Source: Oleisolibacter albus
GTDB taxonomy: Bacteria; Pseudomonadota; Alphaproteobacteria; Azospirillales; Azospirillaceae
DNA: 64,000 nt
Assembly: GCF_003336875.1 (NCBI RefSeq)
Contig: NZ_QGNJ01000001.1
Span: forward strand, 1-64,000
Direction: 5' to 3'
Position 1 is the stretch's first letter. Every line of letters begins with the position of its first letter. Of the stretch, positions 44,838 through 56,000 are shown in pieces. The notes under the pieces were generated by a model. That model saw nothing but the letters and a program-made list of their open reading frames with translations, was not told where the DNA came from and searched no databases. Made by a program: the position numbers and the translations under genes.

Positions 44838-45452
44838 ATGAGCAAGCGTCAGGAAGCCAAGTACAAAATTGACCGCCGTCTCGGCGTGAACCTGTGGGGC
44901 CGTGCCAAGTCCCCGGTCAACAAGCGCGAGTACGGCCCCGGCCAGCACGGCCAGCGCCGCAAGAAGCCGTCCGACTACGGCCTGCAGCTGATGGCCAAGC
45001 AGAAGCTGAAGGGCTACTACGGCAATATCGGCGAGAAGCAGTTCCGCAAGCTGTACCAGGAGGCCGTGCGCCGCAAGGGCGACTCCGGCGAGAACCTGAT
45101 CCAGCTGCTGGAGCGCCGCCTGGACGCCGTGGTCTACCGCATGAAGTTCGCGCCGACCCCGTTCTCCGCGCGTCAGATCATCAATCACGGCCACATCCTG
45201 GTCAACGGCAAGCGCCTCAACGTCGCGTCCTATCAGGTGAAGGACAATGACGTGATCGAGGTCCGCTCCAAGGCCAAGAACTTCGCCCTCATCATGGAGT
45301 CCATCGTCTCCGGTGAGCGCGACGTGCCGGACTACCTGACCGTCGACACCGGCGCCTTCAAGGGCACGTTCCTGCGCACCCCGGCTCTGGCCGACGTGCC
45401 GTATCCGACCCAGATGGAACCGAACCTGGTCGTCGAGTTCTACTCGCGCTGA
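44838..45452 (+). CDS. rpsD: 30S ribosomal protein S4
   Basis: This 204-residue S4 protein starts [39 protein letters not shown] and carries the S4 RNA-binding domain (about 95-160, [39 protein letters not shown]). It nucleates 16S rRNA folding in the small subunit. It is a single-gene transcript here, with its own promoter and terminator, as in many Alphaproteobacteria where rpsD lies outside the alpha operon. Confidence 0.98.
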   Translation: MSKRQEAKYKIDRRLGVNLWGRAKSPVNKREYGPGQHGQRRKKPSDYGLQLMAKQKLKGYYGNIGEKQFRKLYQEAVRRKGDSGENLIQLLERRLDAVVYRMKFAPTPFSARQIINHGHILVNGKRLNVASYQVKDNDVIEVRSKAKNFALIMESIVSGERDVPDYLTVDTGAFKGTFLRTPALADVPYPTQMEPNLVVEFYSR

Positions 45453-45510
45453 GGCACGGTCCTCCGTCGCTGCGGGCATCGGCCCGCGCGGTGGCAGGGA
45501 CGACAAATCA

Positions 45511-45538
45511 GGGCCGCCCTTCGGGGCGGCCCTTTTTT
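45511..45538 (+). terminator. Intrinsic terminator of rpsD
   Basis: GGGCCGCCC (45511-45519), tetraloop TTCG, GGGCGGCCC (45524-45532), then TTTTTT. This is a textbook strong terminator 58 bases past the rpsD stop. Confidence 0.93.
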
Positions 45539-45662
45539 GTCTATGCGGACGAGGAGGTGCGCGGTTGTGATCCGGCCCATGCGCCAGCCCCTCGACCTCC
45601 GCCCTTGACCTCATGGCCTTCGGCATGGAACCTGAATATTAATTCAAGTTCCGGGAGGGACC

Positions 45663-46550
45663 ATGCTGCCGCGTTTTCTGCCCCGCCTGATGGCGGTCCT
45701 GCTGTCGCTTGTGTTCGGCGGGCCGGCCGCAGCGGCGTTCGAAAGTGACCGGATCAGTGTCGCCGTGCGCGGCACCGGGCCGGATGTGGTGCTGATCCCC
45801 GGCACCGCCTCCTCGCCGGAGGTGTGGGAGAGTACGGTGGCAGCCCTGCCGAGCTATCGCTATCACCTGGTGCATGTGGCCGGCTTCGCCGGCAAGCCGG
45901 CCGGGGCCAACAGCGCCAGCGGCCCCCTGCTGCAGCCGGTGGCGGACGAAATTGCACGCTATATCGGGGACGCCGGTCTGAAGCAGCCGGCCCTGGTGGG
46001 GCATTCCCTGGGCGGGACCCTGGCGCTGCTGGTGGCCAGCCGCCATCCAGAGGCCGCCGGCAAGGTGATGGTCGTGGACATGCTGCCGTTCCTGGGGCAG
46101 ATGTTCGGCCCGCCCGGCACTACGGCCGAGAGCGTGGAGCCTGTGGCGGCCCAGCTGCGGGCCAGGACCGCCGCCAGCAGCGGCGAGGCGCGGCGCCAGA
46201 TCGTGGAGGCCACCATGGCCACCATGGTGACCGCGCCGGAACAGCGTGCCGCACCCATCGCCCACACCCTGGCCACCGACCCGGCCCTGTCGGGACAGGC
46301 CCTGTACGAGCTGATCACCACCGACCTGCGACCGGCCCTGAAGAAAATGACGGTGCCGCTGACCGTGCTCTGGGTCCGGCCGCCGACCGTGCCACTGACA
46401 CAGGAACAACTGGCGCTGATCTATGCCCAGGCCTATGCCGGCGCCCCCCAGGCCCGCATCAGGCACATCCCGAACAGCCTGCACTTCATCATGTTCGATG
46501 CACCGGATGCCTTCCGGTCTGAACTGAAGAGCTTTCTGGCCGGCGAATGA
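45663..46550 (+). CDS. Secreted alpha/beta hydrolase
   Basis: At 295 residues, it has a signal peptide (hydrophobic core about 10-24, cleavage near AAAA-FES). The alpha/beta-hydrolase fold shows the oxyanion-region LIPGTASSPEVWE, nucleophile elbow GHSLGG, and a catalytic His in IPNSLHFIMFDAP near the C-terminus. The catalytic acid is not obvious. It is periplasmic or exported. Substrate is unknown; esterases and lactonases of this shape are common. Confidence 0.85.
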   Translation: MLPRFLPRLMAVLLSLVFGGPAAAAFESDRISVAVRGTGPDVVLIPGTASSPEVWESTVAALPSYRYHLVHVAGFAGKPAGANSASGPLLQPVADEIARYIGDAGLKQPALVGHSLGGTLALLVASRHPEAAGKVMVVDMLPFLGQMFGPPGTTAESVEPVAAQLRARTAASSGEARRQIVEATMATMVTAPEQRAAPIAHTLATDPALSGQALYELITTDLRPALKKMTVPLTVLWVRPPTVPLTQEQLALIYAQAYAGAPQARIRHIPNSLHFIMFDAPDAFRSELKSFLAGE

Positions 46551-46720
46551 AGCAAGGGGATGTCCCGTTCGGCAGGCTGCTGATTGTTCTGATTTATGCA
46601 ACAGGTATTGGTATTTTGTGGTGATTGTGCCGATTTATGGGTGGCCCTAGATTTGTCCCACGAGACAGGGCGACCGCAGATGCGCGGCGCCGCTCCCGGA
46701 CCCCGAAAGGACCCTCTGCC

Positions 46721-47161
46721 ATGAACAGCCTGATTGCCGCCAACGCCAAATACCTGCCCTTTGCCGGCCGCGTGCTGCTAGCCGCCATCTTTCTTTCTTC
46801 CGGCCTGTCGAAGCTGACGGGCTGGGACGGCAGCCTGGCCTATGTCGCCGCGGCCGGCCTGCCGCTGCCGCCGGCGCTGCTGCTGGCCGCTGCTATCGTG
46901 ACCGAACTGGGGGGCGGTCTGGCCCTGGTGGCCGGCTTCCAGACACGGGCCGCGGCCCTGGTCCTGGCCGGCTTCTCCGTCGTGACCGCCGTGCTGTTCC
47001 ACAATTACTGGGCCGTTGCCGACGCGCAGATGGCCACGGTGCAGTCCATCATGTTCTGGAAGAACCTGGCCATGGCCGGTGGCTTCCTGCAGGTGGCGGC
47101 CTTCGGTCCCGGCGCTGTGGCCCTGGACACGCTGAAGCGGCAGCGGCCGGCCCTGGCCTGA
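46721..47161 (+). CDS. DoxX family membrane protein
   Basis: The ATG at 46721, with GAAAGG upstream, gives 146 residues. Four membrane helices carry the DoxX pattern: AGRVLLAAIFLSSGLSKLTGWDG, LLAAAIVTELGGGLALVAG and later HNYWAVADAQMATVQSIMFWKNLAMAGGFL. The family includes subunits or relatives of quinone-linked oxidoreductases and is often linked to oxidative stress. Function here is unknown. A transcript may reach the hairpin at 47207. Confidence 0.88.
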   Translation: MNSLIAANAKYLPFAGRVLLAAIFLSSGLSKLTGWDGSLAYVAAAGLPLPPALLLAAAIVTELGGGLALVAGFQTRAAALVLAGFSVVTAVLFHNYWAVADAQMATVQSIMFWKNLAMAGGFLQVAAFGPGAVALDTLKRQRPALA

Positions 47162-47206
47162 GCCCGGCCTCGCCGGACATGACTGGTCGACCAGGCCCAA
47201 ACGCAA

Positions 47207-47233
47207 CAGGCCGCGCCTCTTCGGCGCGGCCTG
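47207..47233. terminator. Bidirectional 11-bp hairpin between DoxX gene and grxD
   Basis: CAGGCCGCGCC (47207-47217), loop TCTTC, GGCGCGGCCTG (47223-47233). The plus side continues CTGTTT and the minus side TTGCGTTTG. The converging genes end at 47161 (plus) and 47300 (minus). Confidence 0.75.
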
Positions 47234-47299
47234 CTGTTTCAAGCGGGAGTGCGTCCCGGTCTCCGCCCCGTGGGGCATGGGGAAGGTACGGAGAGGGGG

Positions 47300-47638
47300 T
47301 TACGCAGCCTCGTTGAAGGCGATGCCCTTGTCCTTCAGCAGCGACTGCAGTTCGCCGGACTCGTACATGTCGCGCACGATGTCGCAACCACCGACGAACT
47401 CGCCCTTGACATAGAGCTGCGGAATGGTGGGCCAGTTGGCGAATTCCTTGATGCCCTGGCGCAGGGCCGGATCGACCAGGATGTCGATCCCCTTGAACTT
47501 GACGCCCATGTGGCTCAGGACCTGAACCACGGCGGCGGAGAAGCCGCACTGCGGGAACACCGGCGTGCCCTTCATGTACAGCACGACGTCATTGTCGCCG
47601 ATGTCCTGCTGGATGCGATCGAAAACCGGATTGCTCAT
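47300..47638 (-). CDS. grxD: Monothiol glutaredoxin Grx4/GrxD
   Basis: This 112-residue protein has the monothiol active site CGFS ([20 protein letters not shown]) and [20 protein letters not shown], the conserved WPT and GGCD glutathione-binding parts. Such proteins bridge a [2Fe-2S] cluster with glutathione and BolA partners and help traffic Fe-S clusters. bolA is the next gene upstream in the same direction, the usual bolA-grxD pairing, which suggests a Grx-BolA complex. Confidence 0.95.
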   Translation of the reverse strand: MSNPVFDRIQQDIGDNDVVLYMKGTPVFPQCGFSAAVVQVLSHMGVKFKGIDILVDPALRQGIKEFANWPTIPQLYVKGEFVGGCDIVRDMYESGELQSLLKDKGIAFNEAA

Positions 47639-47828
47639 CTCATCTACCCTCTGGGCCCGGTCTTGGGACCGGCTGCCGGTTCATGTCTGAAGGTTAGGCG
47701 CAGCGGCCGGATGTGGCGATTGCCGCCTCGGCATGGCCGCTGCGCGGCGGCTCCGTGCAACAGATGGTGCGCCGACCGGGCCGGGAAAAGGAGGCGAACC
47801 ACCTGCCCGGGCCGCGGCGGCGGCGCCC

Positions 47829-48065
47829 TCAGTCCTTCGGGGCCGCCGTGGTCAGGGCCAGGGCGTGCAGCTCGTTGCCCATGCGGCCCTTGAGGGCGGC
47901 ATAGACCATCTGATGCTGCGCCACCCGGGTCTTGCCCTTGAAGGAGGGCGATTCCACGTAAGCCGCGTAATGATCGCCGTCGCCGCGCAGATCGTCGATG
48001 CGCACGATGGCATCGGGAATGCCATCCCGGATCAGCCGTTCGATCTCACCCGCATCCATGGCCAT
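47829..48065 (-). CDS. bolA: BolA family protein
   Basis: The ATG at 48065, preceded by GGAG at 48070-48074, gives 78 residues; ATGs at 48059 and 48077 are alternatives. The BolA core is MDAGEIERLIRDGIPDAIV, then GDGDHYAAYVESPSFKGKTRVAQHQMVYAAL. The conserved GDxxHY and the late His (QHQMVY) could ligate the shared [2Fe-2S] cluster with GrxD. It sits between purL and grxD, a conserved alphaproteobacterial order. Confidence 0.92.
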   Translation of the reverse strand: MAMDAGEIERLIRDGIPDAIVRIDDLRGDGDHYAAYVESPSFKGKTRVAQHQMVYAALKGRMGNELHALALTTAAPKD

Positions 48066-48135
48066 GGTCGTCTCCATTATCCCTTTATGGCTGCGCGTCC
48101 CGGTCGGCAGTGCCTCCCGGCTGGCATGGCGTACC

Positions 48136-50351
<2,216 letters not shown>

Positions 50352-50355
<4 letters not shown>

Positions 50356-51041
50356 GACAGGGTCTCCAGCAGGCTATCGAAGAAGGCGCGGCCATCGGTG
50401 TTGCCGTGCAGCGGGTCGAAGGCGCGTTCCGGGTGGGGCATCATGCCCAGCACGGTGCGGGTCTCGTTGAAGATGCCGGCGATGTTGCGGCTGGCCCCGT
50501 TGGGGTTGCCCTCGGCATCGACGGCGCCAGCGGCGGTGACATAGCGGAAGGCCACGCGGCCCTCGCCCTCCAGCCGGTCCAGCGTGGCGGCATCGGCAAC
50601 GAAGTTGCCCTCGCCATGGCCGACGGGGATGCGGATGATCTGGCCCGCCCCATACTTGCCGGTGAAGGCGCTGTTGGTCGATTCCACCCGCAGATCAACG
50701 GTCTTGCAGATGTATTTCAGGGTCTTGTTGCGGATCAGCGCGCCCGGCAGCAGGCCCGCCTCCGTCAGGATCTGGAAGCCGTTGCAGATACCCATGACCC
50801 GGACACCCCGGGCCGCACGCTCTTTCACCACCCGCATGATCGGGCTGTGGGCGGCCATGGCGCCGCAGCGCAGATAGTCGCCATAGGAGAAGCCGCCGGG
50901 GACGGCGATGACGTCCACCTCCGGCAGGTCCGTATCCTTGTGGAAGGCCATGTGGGGCTTCTTGCCCGACACGCGCTCCAGCGCCACCGCCATGTCGCGG
51001 TCGCAGTTGGAGCCGGGAAAGACGATGACGGCGGACTTCAT
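50352..51041 (-). CDS. purQ: Phosphoribosylformylglycinamidine synthase glutaminase subunit PurQ
   Basis: This 229-residue class I amidotransferase starts [21 protein letters not shown]. The nucleophile Cys is in [19 protein letters not shown], and the triad His/Glu are in [12 protein letters not shown]. It feeds ammonia to PurL. In related genomes purS (and often purC) directly precedes purQ; here the 170 bases upstream are non-coding and lead to exoD, so purS must be elsewhere. Confidence 0.96.
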
Positions 51042-51211
51042 CCCGCGGACCCGTTCGCAAAGGGGGGCGGGGCGCCGCCACCGGGACAGCGCCCCCGATG
51101 GGCCGGCAAGCTAATGCCCGGACACGCGGATTGCAAGGCAAGGGCGGCGGCAGGGACGGGATGGCTGCCCCGCAGCGCCCGGACCGCGCCGGAACCGTCC
51201 CGGAACCTGCG

Positions 51212-51829
51212 TCAAAGGCCGAACAGACGCTGGATCAGGTGCAGCGTGAACTCCACCATCACCGCGATGACGGCGAAGGCGACGGCAGAGGACGCGACGG
51301 CGGCGACATAGCCGACCAGGAGGGCGATCCCGTCCTGTTCCATCAGCGCCACCGAGATGATGGCGATGGCAATGGCCGGGAACAGATTTCCCAGCGGCAC
51401 CGGCAGCACCAGGATGATCGACAGCAACAGCACCACCAGCCCCGCCAGCCGCTCCGGTGTGCCGGTGACCAGACTGGCCAGGCGGGGGCGCGACAGCCGC
51501 TCCAGCTTGCGGATATAGGGTTCGGCCTTGCGCACGATGGACAGCAGGTCGGCCCGCGGCACCGAGCGGTCGCGCAGGAAATTCGGCAACCAGGGCCGGT
51601 CGCTGCCGAACAGCAGCTGGGCCGAGAAGACGACGATGGGCAGGCCGGTGATGGTGGAGGTGCCCGGCGGCGCCGGCACACAGTTGGGCAGGGCGCAGAG
51701 CAGCATCAGAATGCCGAAGGCCCGCTCGCCCAGACCGTCGATCAGGGCGCCGATGCTGAGACGCGGCTCGTCGCTCTTCTCAAGGGTCGCAATCAGGATA
51801 TCGCAGGTGCGCGGCTGGTCGGACATCAT
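51212..51829 (-). CDS. exoD: ExoD-type exopolysaccharide synthesis membrane protein
   Basis: The ATG at 51829 (MMSDQ) gives 205 residues; the next ATG is one codon later. ExoD features are RLSIGALIDGLGERAFGILMLLCALPNCVPAPPG, TGLPIVVFSAQLLFG, WLPNFLRDRSV and a C-terminal hydrophobic half with several helices. Rhizobial exoD mutants are affected in exopolysaccharide and alkaline tolerance, but the biochemical role is unknown. No polysaccharide genes are adjacent. Confidence 0.85.
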   Translation of the reverse strand: MMSDQPRTCDILIATLEKSDEPRLSIGALIDGLGERAFGILMLLCALPNCVPAPPGTSTITGLPIVVFSAQLLFGSDRPWLPNFLRDRSVPRADLLSIVRKAEPYIRKLERLSRPRLASLVTGTPERLAGLVVLLLSIILVLPVPLGNLFPAIAIAIISVALMEQDGIALLVGYVAAVASSAVAFAVIAVMVEFTLHLIQRLFGL

Positions 51830-51986
51830 GATGGATGGGCAGGTCCCCGTTGGTCGGCGACAGAAGAGGGGGGCGGTCAAGGCAGGTCAAGATCCGCTTG
51901 GGCACGGCAACAGAATGCCACGCCTGCAGCCTGCGCGCGGAATTGCGGTGGACATCCTGCGTATGGGGGCGGCGGCCCGCCCGGCG

Positions 51987-52757
51987 TCAGCCCAGATTGG
52001 CCTGGGTGATGGCGGCGGCGATGTCGTCCTGGAAGCTCGGCCCCAGACGCACGACGGCTGTTCCCGGCGGCATTCCCTTCAGGCTGTCGGCATCCAGGCT
52101 GGTCAGCAGCGCCATCGGCACGGTTTCCGTCACCGAAATGGCGTGCAGGCCGCGGATGAGATCGACACCGCCCAGACCGTCCATGACGGCCGAGGCGATG
52201 ACCATGTCCGGCGGCATGCGCACGGCGATGCCGATAGCCTCGATCGGGTCGGACACGGTGTTGACCTTGAAGCCGCAGGCGCCCAGTTCGGTGGTCACCC
52301 GCCGGGCCACCAGCTTGTTGGGGGTGACCAGCAGCACCTCGACATCACGCACTTCCACATCGGTGATGTCGAATTCATAGCGGACGGGCAGGGCGCGGAT
52401 GATCTGGTTGGTTTCCGTCACGTCCGGCAGGGCCAGCCGCTCCGCCATCTCGGCGATGCGGTCGGCGAAGACATGGAGCTGACCGATCTGCTTGGAATCT
52501 AGGTCCTTCAGGCCTTGGACGAAGGTGTCCATGCGCTGGGCGATCAGGCTGATGATGGGATAGCCGTAGGAGGTGCCGGCACCTTTGAGGCTGTGGATCT
52601 CGCGCCGCAGGTCGCGCAGGGCGTCGGTGGCGCTGATCTGCCCCTCCGCCACCGAGCCGAGGGCCGCGTAGATGCCGCCCAGGCGGTCCTGGACGTCATC
52701 GCGGAACTCCACAATCAGCTGCTCTGCGAGATCATCCTGGTCCTGGCGCTCGGTCAT
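51987..52757 (-). CDS. Hpt-domain protein with degenerate receiver-like domain
   Basis: The ATG at 52757 gives 256 residues. The N-terminal histidine phosphotransfer domain (about 1-115) has the phospho-acceptor motif REIHSLKGAGTSYG with H55. The C-terminal part (about 138-256) folds like a receiver: VEVLLVTPNKLVARRVTTELGACGFKVNTVSDPIEAIGIA, MALLTSLDAD. The normal acidic pair is replaced and the phospho-Asp position reads Ala/Ser (MVIASAVMDGLGG), so it probably cannot be phosphorylated. The protein may relay phosphate through H55 while the pseudo-receiver binds a partner. No kinase is adjacent. Confidence 0.75.
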   Translation of the reverse strand: MTERQDQDDLAEQLIVEFRDDVQDRLGGIYAALGSVAEGQISATDALRDLRREIHSLKGAGTSYGYPIISLIAQRMDTFVQGLKDLDSKQIGQLHVFADRIAEMAERLALPDVTETNQIIRALPVRYEFDITDVEVRDVEVLLVTPNKLVARRVTTELGACGFKVNTVSDPIEAIGIAVRMPPDMVIASAVMDGLGGVDLIRGLHAISVTETVPMALLTSLDADSLKGMPPGTAVVRLGPSFQDDIAAAITQANLG

Positions 52758-52960
52758 CGGTTCCCCCGTGGGTTGCCGCCCCATTAAGGGGGCGTGCCCC
52801 TGCCGAGGCAAGTCGAATGGCGGATGTATGACCTTTCGGATGGTGGAAAGCTACGCCCCATGCGCGGGTGTGGTGGCCGGACCGGGCCGGAAACGCGACC
52901 GCCCGCCACACGGCAGAGGTGTGGCAGGCGGCCAGGCAGGACCAGAAAGAACACGGATGC

Positions 52961-54178
52961 TCAGGCGGCGCGCTTCAGTTCCAGGTTCGCCCAGACCGAC
53001 AGCAGCGCATCGACCAGATGATCCATCTTGCGATCGTCGTGATAGGGCGTCGGCGTCAGACGCAGACGCTCGGTCCCGCGCGGCACCGTCGGGTAATTGA
53101 TGGGCTGAACATAGATGTTGTGGTTGCGCAGCAGATCGTCGCTGGCCTGCTTGCACAGCACCGGGTCACCCACCAGCAGCGGCACGATATGGCTGACCGA
53201 GGGCATGACCGGCAGGCCCGCCGCGCGCAGCCTGCGCTTCAGCGTGTCGGCCCGCTCCTGGTGCTTCTCACGGATCTCGTTGTGCTGCTTCAGGAAGCTG
53301 ACGCTGGCCAGGGCACCGGCGGCCAGCACCGGGGCCAGGGAGGTGGTGAAGATGAAGCTGGGGGCGAAGCTGCGCACGCAATCCACCAGGGCGGTGGAGC
53401 CGGTGATATAGCCGCCCATGACGCCGAAGGCCTTGCCCAGCGTCCCCTCGATCACCGTCAGCCGGTGCATGACATTGTCGCGCTCGGCGACGCCGGCCCC
53501 GCGGATGCCATACATGCCGACGGCATGGACCTCGTCCAGATAGGTCATGGCGCCATGCTTCTCCGCCACATCGCAGATCTCGGCGATGGGCGAGATGTCG
53601 CCATCCATGCTGTAGACGCTTTCGAAGGCCACCAGCTTGGGTTGGCTCTTCGGATAACGGCTGAGCAGCTGGTCCAGATGCTCGACATCGTTATGGCGGA
53701 AAATGTGCTTGGGCGCGCCGGAATGGCGGATGCCCTCGATCATGGAATTGTGGTTCAGCGCGTCGGAGAAGACCACGCAGTCCGGCAGCAGACGCGGCAG
53801 GGTGCTCAGCGTCGCCTCATTGGAGATATAGCCGGAGGTGAAGAGCAGGGCGTCTTCCTTGCCGTGCAGGTCGGCCAGCTCCTTCTCCAGCAGCACATGA
53901 TAGTGGTTGGTGCCGGAGATGTTGCGGGTGCCGCCGGCGCCCGCACCGCACTTGTGCAGGGACTCGACCATGGAGCCGATGACGACGGGATGTTGACCCA
54001 TGCCCAGATAATCGTTGGAGCACCAAACGGTGACATCCTTCGGCGGCTGGGCCGGGTCCGGGTAGTAGGCAGCTACCGGGAACTCCCCGACCCGGCGTTC
54101 CAGGTCGGCGAACACTCGGTAGCGGCCTTCACGCTTCAGGCCGGCAATCTGGGTCTTGAAAAAATCTTCGTAATCCAT
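52961..54178 (-). CDS. hemA: 5-aminolevulinate synthase
   Basis: The ATG at 54178 gives 405 residues starting [21 protein letters not shown], the alphaproteobacterial ALAS type. Landmarks are [65 protein letters not shown] and the PLP lysine in [15 protein letters not shown]. It condenses glycine and succinyl-CoA (C4/Shemin pathway) to 5-aminolevulinate, the first tetrapyrrole precursor. Presence of ALAS supports an alphaproteobacterial source. It is probably monocistronic. Confidence 0.97.
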   Translation of the reverse strand: MDYEDFFKTQIAGLKREGRYRVFADLERRVGEFPVAAYYPDPAQPPKDVTVWCSNDYLGMGQHPVVIGSMVESLHKCGAGAGGTRNISGTNHYHVLLEKELADLHGKEDALLFTSGYISNEATLSTLPRLLPDCVVFSDALNHNSMIEGIRHSGAPKHIFRHNDVEHLDQLLSRYPKSQPKLVAFESVYSMDGDISPIAEICDVAEKHGAMTYLDEVHAVGMYGIRGAGVAERDNVMHRLTVIEGTLGKAFGVMGGYITGSTALVDCVRSFAPSFIFTTSLAPVLAAGALASVSFLKQHNEIREKHQERADTLKRRLRAAGLPVMPSVSHIVPLLVGDPVLCKQASDDLLRNHNIYVQPINYPTVPRGTERLRLTPTPYHDDRKMDHLVDALLSVWANLELKRAA

Positions 54179-54457
54179 GGGCCGTACGTCCCGTCCTAGG
54201 CCGAGCAAGTGTCACTCTGGCCGAGTCGAATGTCCACCTCAATCTAGCCCTTGGTAGAGCCGATCCGAAGCCCGGCGCGTCTTCTTGTCGCGTCGTACCC
54301 CCGAGGATGGGGGCCATGCAAACCCGAACAAGGGGGAGGTGGCATTGATTTCGCTCAATTCACCGTTCACTTGCCGCCCGGTTGCCCGGCGGCGAGCGGT
54401 TCCGCCGGGCTGTCCATTCGCCGACTCACGCAATCCGCGGGCGCCGGGACGGCAGGA

Positions 54458-55846
54458 TCAGGCCAGCCGGTGCCCCTCGCGCACCAGCCAGTCGGCGGTG
54501 TCGTCCAGGGCCTTGCCGAAGCGGTGCAGCAACTCCTCCAGTTCCGCCTCCCGGATGACCAGGGGCGGGCTGACACCGATGGTGTCCCCGATGGGCCGCA
54601 GGATGGCGCCATGCTGGTGCGCGAAGGCCGACAGTCTGGCGGCCACGCCCAGCTTGGGGTCGAAGGGGGTGCGGCTGGCCTTGTCGGCCACCAGCTCCAC
54701 GCCGCCGATCAGCCCGACGCCGCGGACCTCGCCCACCAGCGGGTGGTCGGCGAAGCGGCGCAGGCCGCCCTGCATCGCCGGCGCCAGGGCACGGACATGG
54801 CCCAGAATGTCCCGTTCCCGGTAGATGGCCAGAGTTTCCAGCGCCACGGCGCAGGAGACGGGATGGCCGCTGTAGGTGTAGCCGTGCCCGAAGACCCCGA
54901 TCTTCTCCGACTCCGTCACGCAGGCCCGGTAGATCGGTTCGCTGACCAGAACGGCCGACAGGGGCAGGTAGGCCGAGGTCAGGGCCTTGGCACTGGTCAG
55001 GATGTCGGGCTTCAGTCCGAAGGTCTGGCTGCCCCACATGTTGCCGGTGCGGCCGAAACCGCAGATGACCTCGTCGGCCACCAGCAGGACATCATACTTC
55101 CGCAGGACTGCCTGGATCTTCTCGAAATAGGTGGCGGGCGGGACGATGACGCCGCCGGCCCCCATGACCGGCTCGGCGAAGAAGGCGGCCACGGTGTCCG
55201 GCCCTTCGCGCAGGATCAGGGCTTCCAGGCTGTCGGCCAGCCGGGTGGCGAAGGCATCCTCGCTCTCGCCCGGCTCGGCATAGCGGTACCAGTGCGGGCA
55301 GTCCGTGTGCAGGATGCCGGCGATGGGCAGGTCGAAATCGCGGTGGCAGTTGGGCAGGCCGGTCAGGCTGGCGGCGGCCACGGTGACGCCGTGATAGGCC
55401 TTCTGCCGGGCGATGATCTTCTTCTTGGCCGGGCGTCCCAGGGCGTTGTTGTAGTACCAGACCAGCTTGATGGCGGTGTCGTTGGCCTCCGACCCGGAGC
55501 AGGCGAAGAAGGCCTTGCTCATCGGCACCGGGGCCAGCTGCACCAGCTGTTCGGCCAGATCGATGGCCGGGGTGTGCGCCTTGTGGGCGAAGGCATGGTA
55601 GAAGGGCAGCGCCTGCATCTGCCGCGTCGCCGCCTCCACCAGACGGGGTTCGTCGAAGCCCAGCGACGTACACCAGAGACCGGCCACCCCCTCGATATAG
55701 GTCTTGCCCGTCTCGTCGGTGACGGTGACGCCGCGCCCGCCGGTGATGACCAGCGGCCCGACGCTCTCATGCGTCTTGAGGTTGGTATAGGGGTGCAGCT
55801 GATAGGCGATGTCCCGGCTGGCCGCCGAGTTGCCGCGGTGATCCAT
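54458..55846 (-). CDS. Class III PLP-dependent aminotransferase (omega-transaminase type)
   Basis: At 462 residues, class III features are visible: FFACSGSEANDTAIKLVWYYNN (PLP phosphate cup), RQKAYHGVTVAAASLTG, FFAEPVMGAGGVIVPP, VLLVADEVICGFGRTGNMWG (the PLP Asp) and the Schiff-base lysine in TSAKALTSAYLPLSAVLV. It resembles putrescine/beta-alanine:pyruvate transaminases. The amino donor is not resolved. It lies downstream of a MocR-type regulator in the same direction, which suggests control by that protein. Confidence 0.9.
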   Translation of the reverse strand: MDHRGNSAASRDIAYQLHPYTNLKTHESVGPLVITGGRGVTVTDETGKTYIEGVAGLWCTSLGFDEPRLVEAATRQMQALPFYHAFAHKAHTPAIDLAEQLVQLAPVPMSKAFFACSGSEANDTAIKLVWYYNNALGRPAKKKIIARQKAYHGVTVAAASLTGLPNCHRDFDLPIAGILHTDCPHWYRYAEPGESEDAFATRLADSLEALILREGPDTVAAFFAEPVMGAGGVIVPPATYFEKIQAVLRKYDVLLVADEVICGFGRTGNMWGSQTFGLKPDILTSAKALTSAYLPLSAVLVSEPIYRACVTESEKIGVFGHGYTYSGHPVSCAVALETLAIYRERDILGHVRALAPAMQGGLRRFADHPLVGEVRGVGLIGGVELVADKASRTPFDPKLGVAARLSAFAHQHGAILRPIGDTIGVSPPLVIREAELEELLHRFGKALDDTADWLVREGHRLA

Positions 55847-55944
55847 GGTGTTCCGTCCCGGAGCGGTTCGTTCTTGGGCAGCGAGGATGCCCCCGCTGCC
55901 GTGGCCGGGGCAAGGGGATGCTTGCGGCCAACGGGCCGGCCGCC

Positions 55945-56000
55945 CCCCTATGCCTGCCCCCCCATGCCCGTTCCCCTACGCCCGCTCCCCTATGCCCGCC
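55945..56000. repeat. Four tandem copies of a 14-bp minisatellite
   Basis: Units are CCCCTATGCCTGCC (55945-55958), CCCCCATGCCCGTT (55959-55972), CCCCTACGCCCGCT (55973-55986) and CCCCTATGCCCGCC (55987-56000). The last unit contains the stop codon of the MocR gene (55992-55990). The tract lies between that gene and the aminotransferase, so copy number could shift the MocR C-terminus or the spacing to the aminotransferase. Confidence 0.8.
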
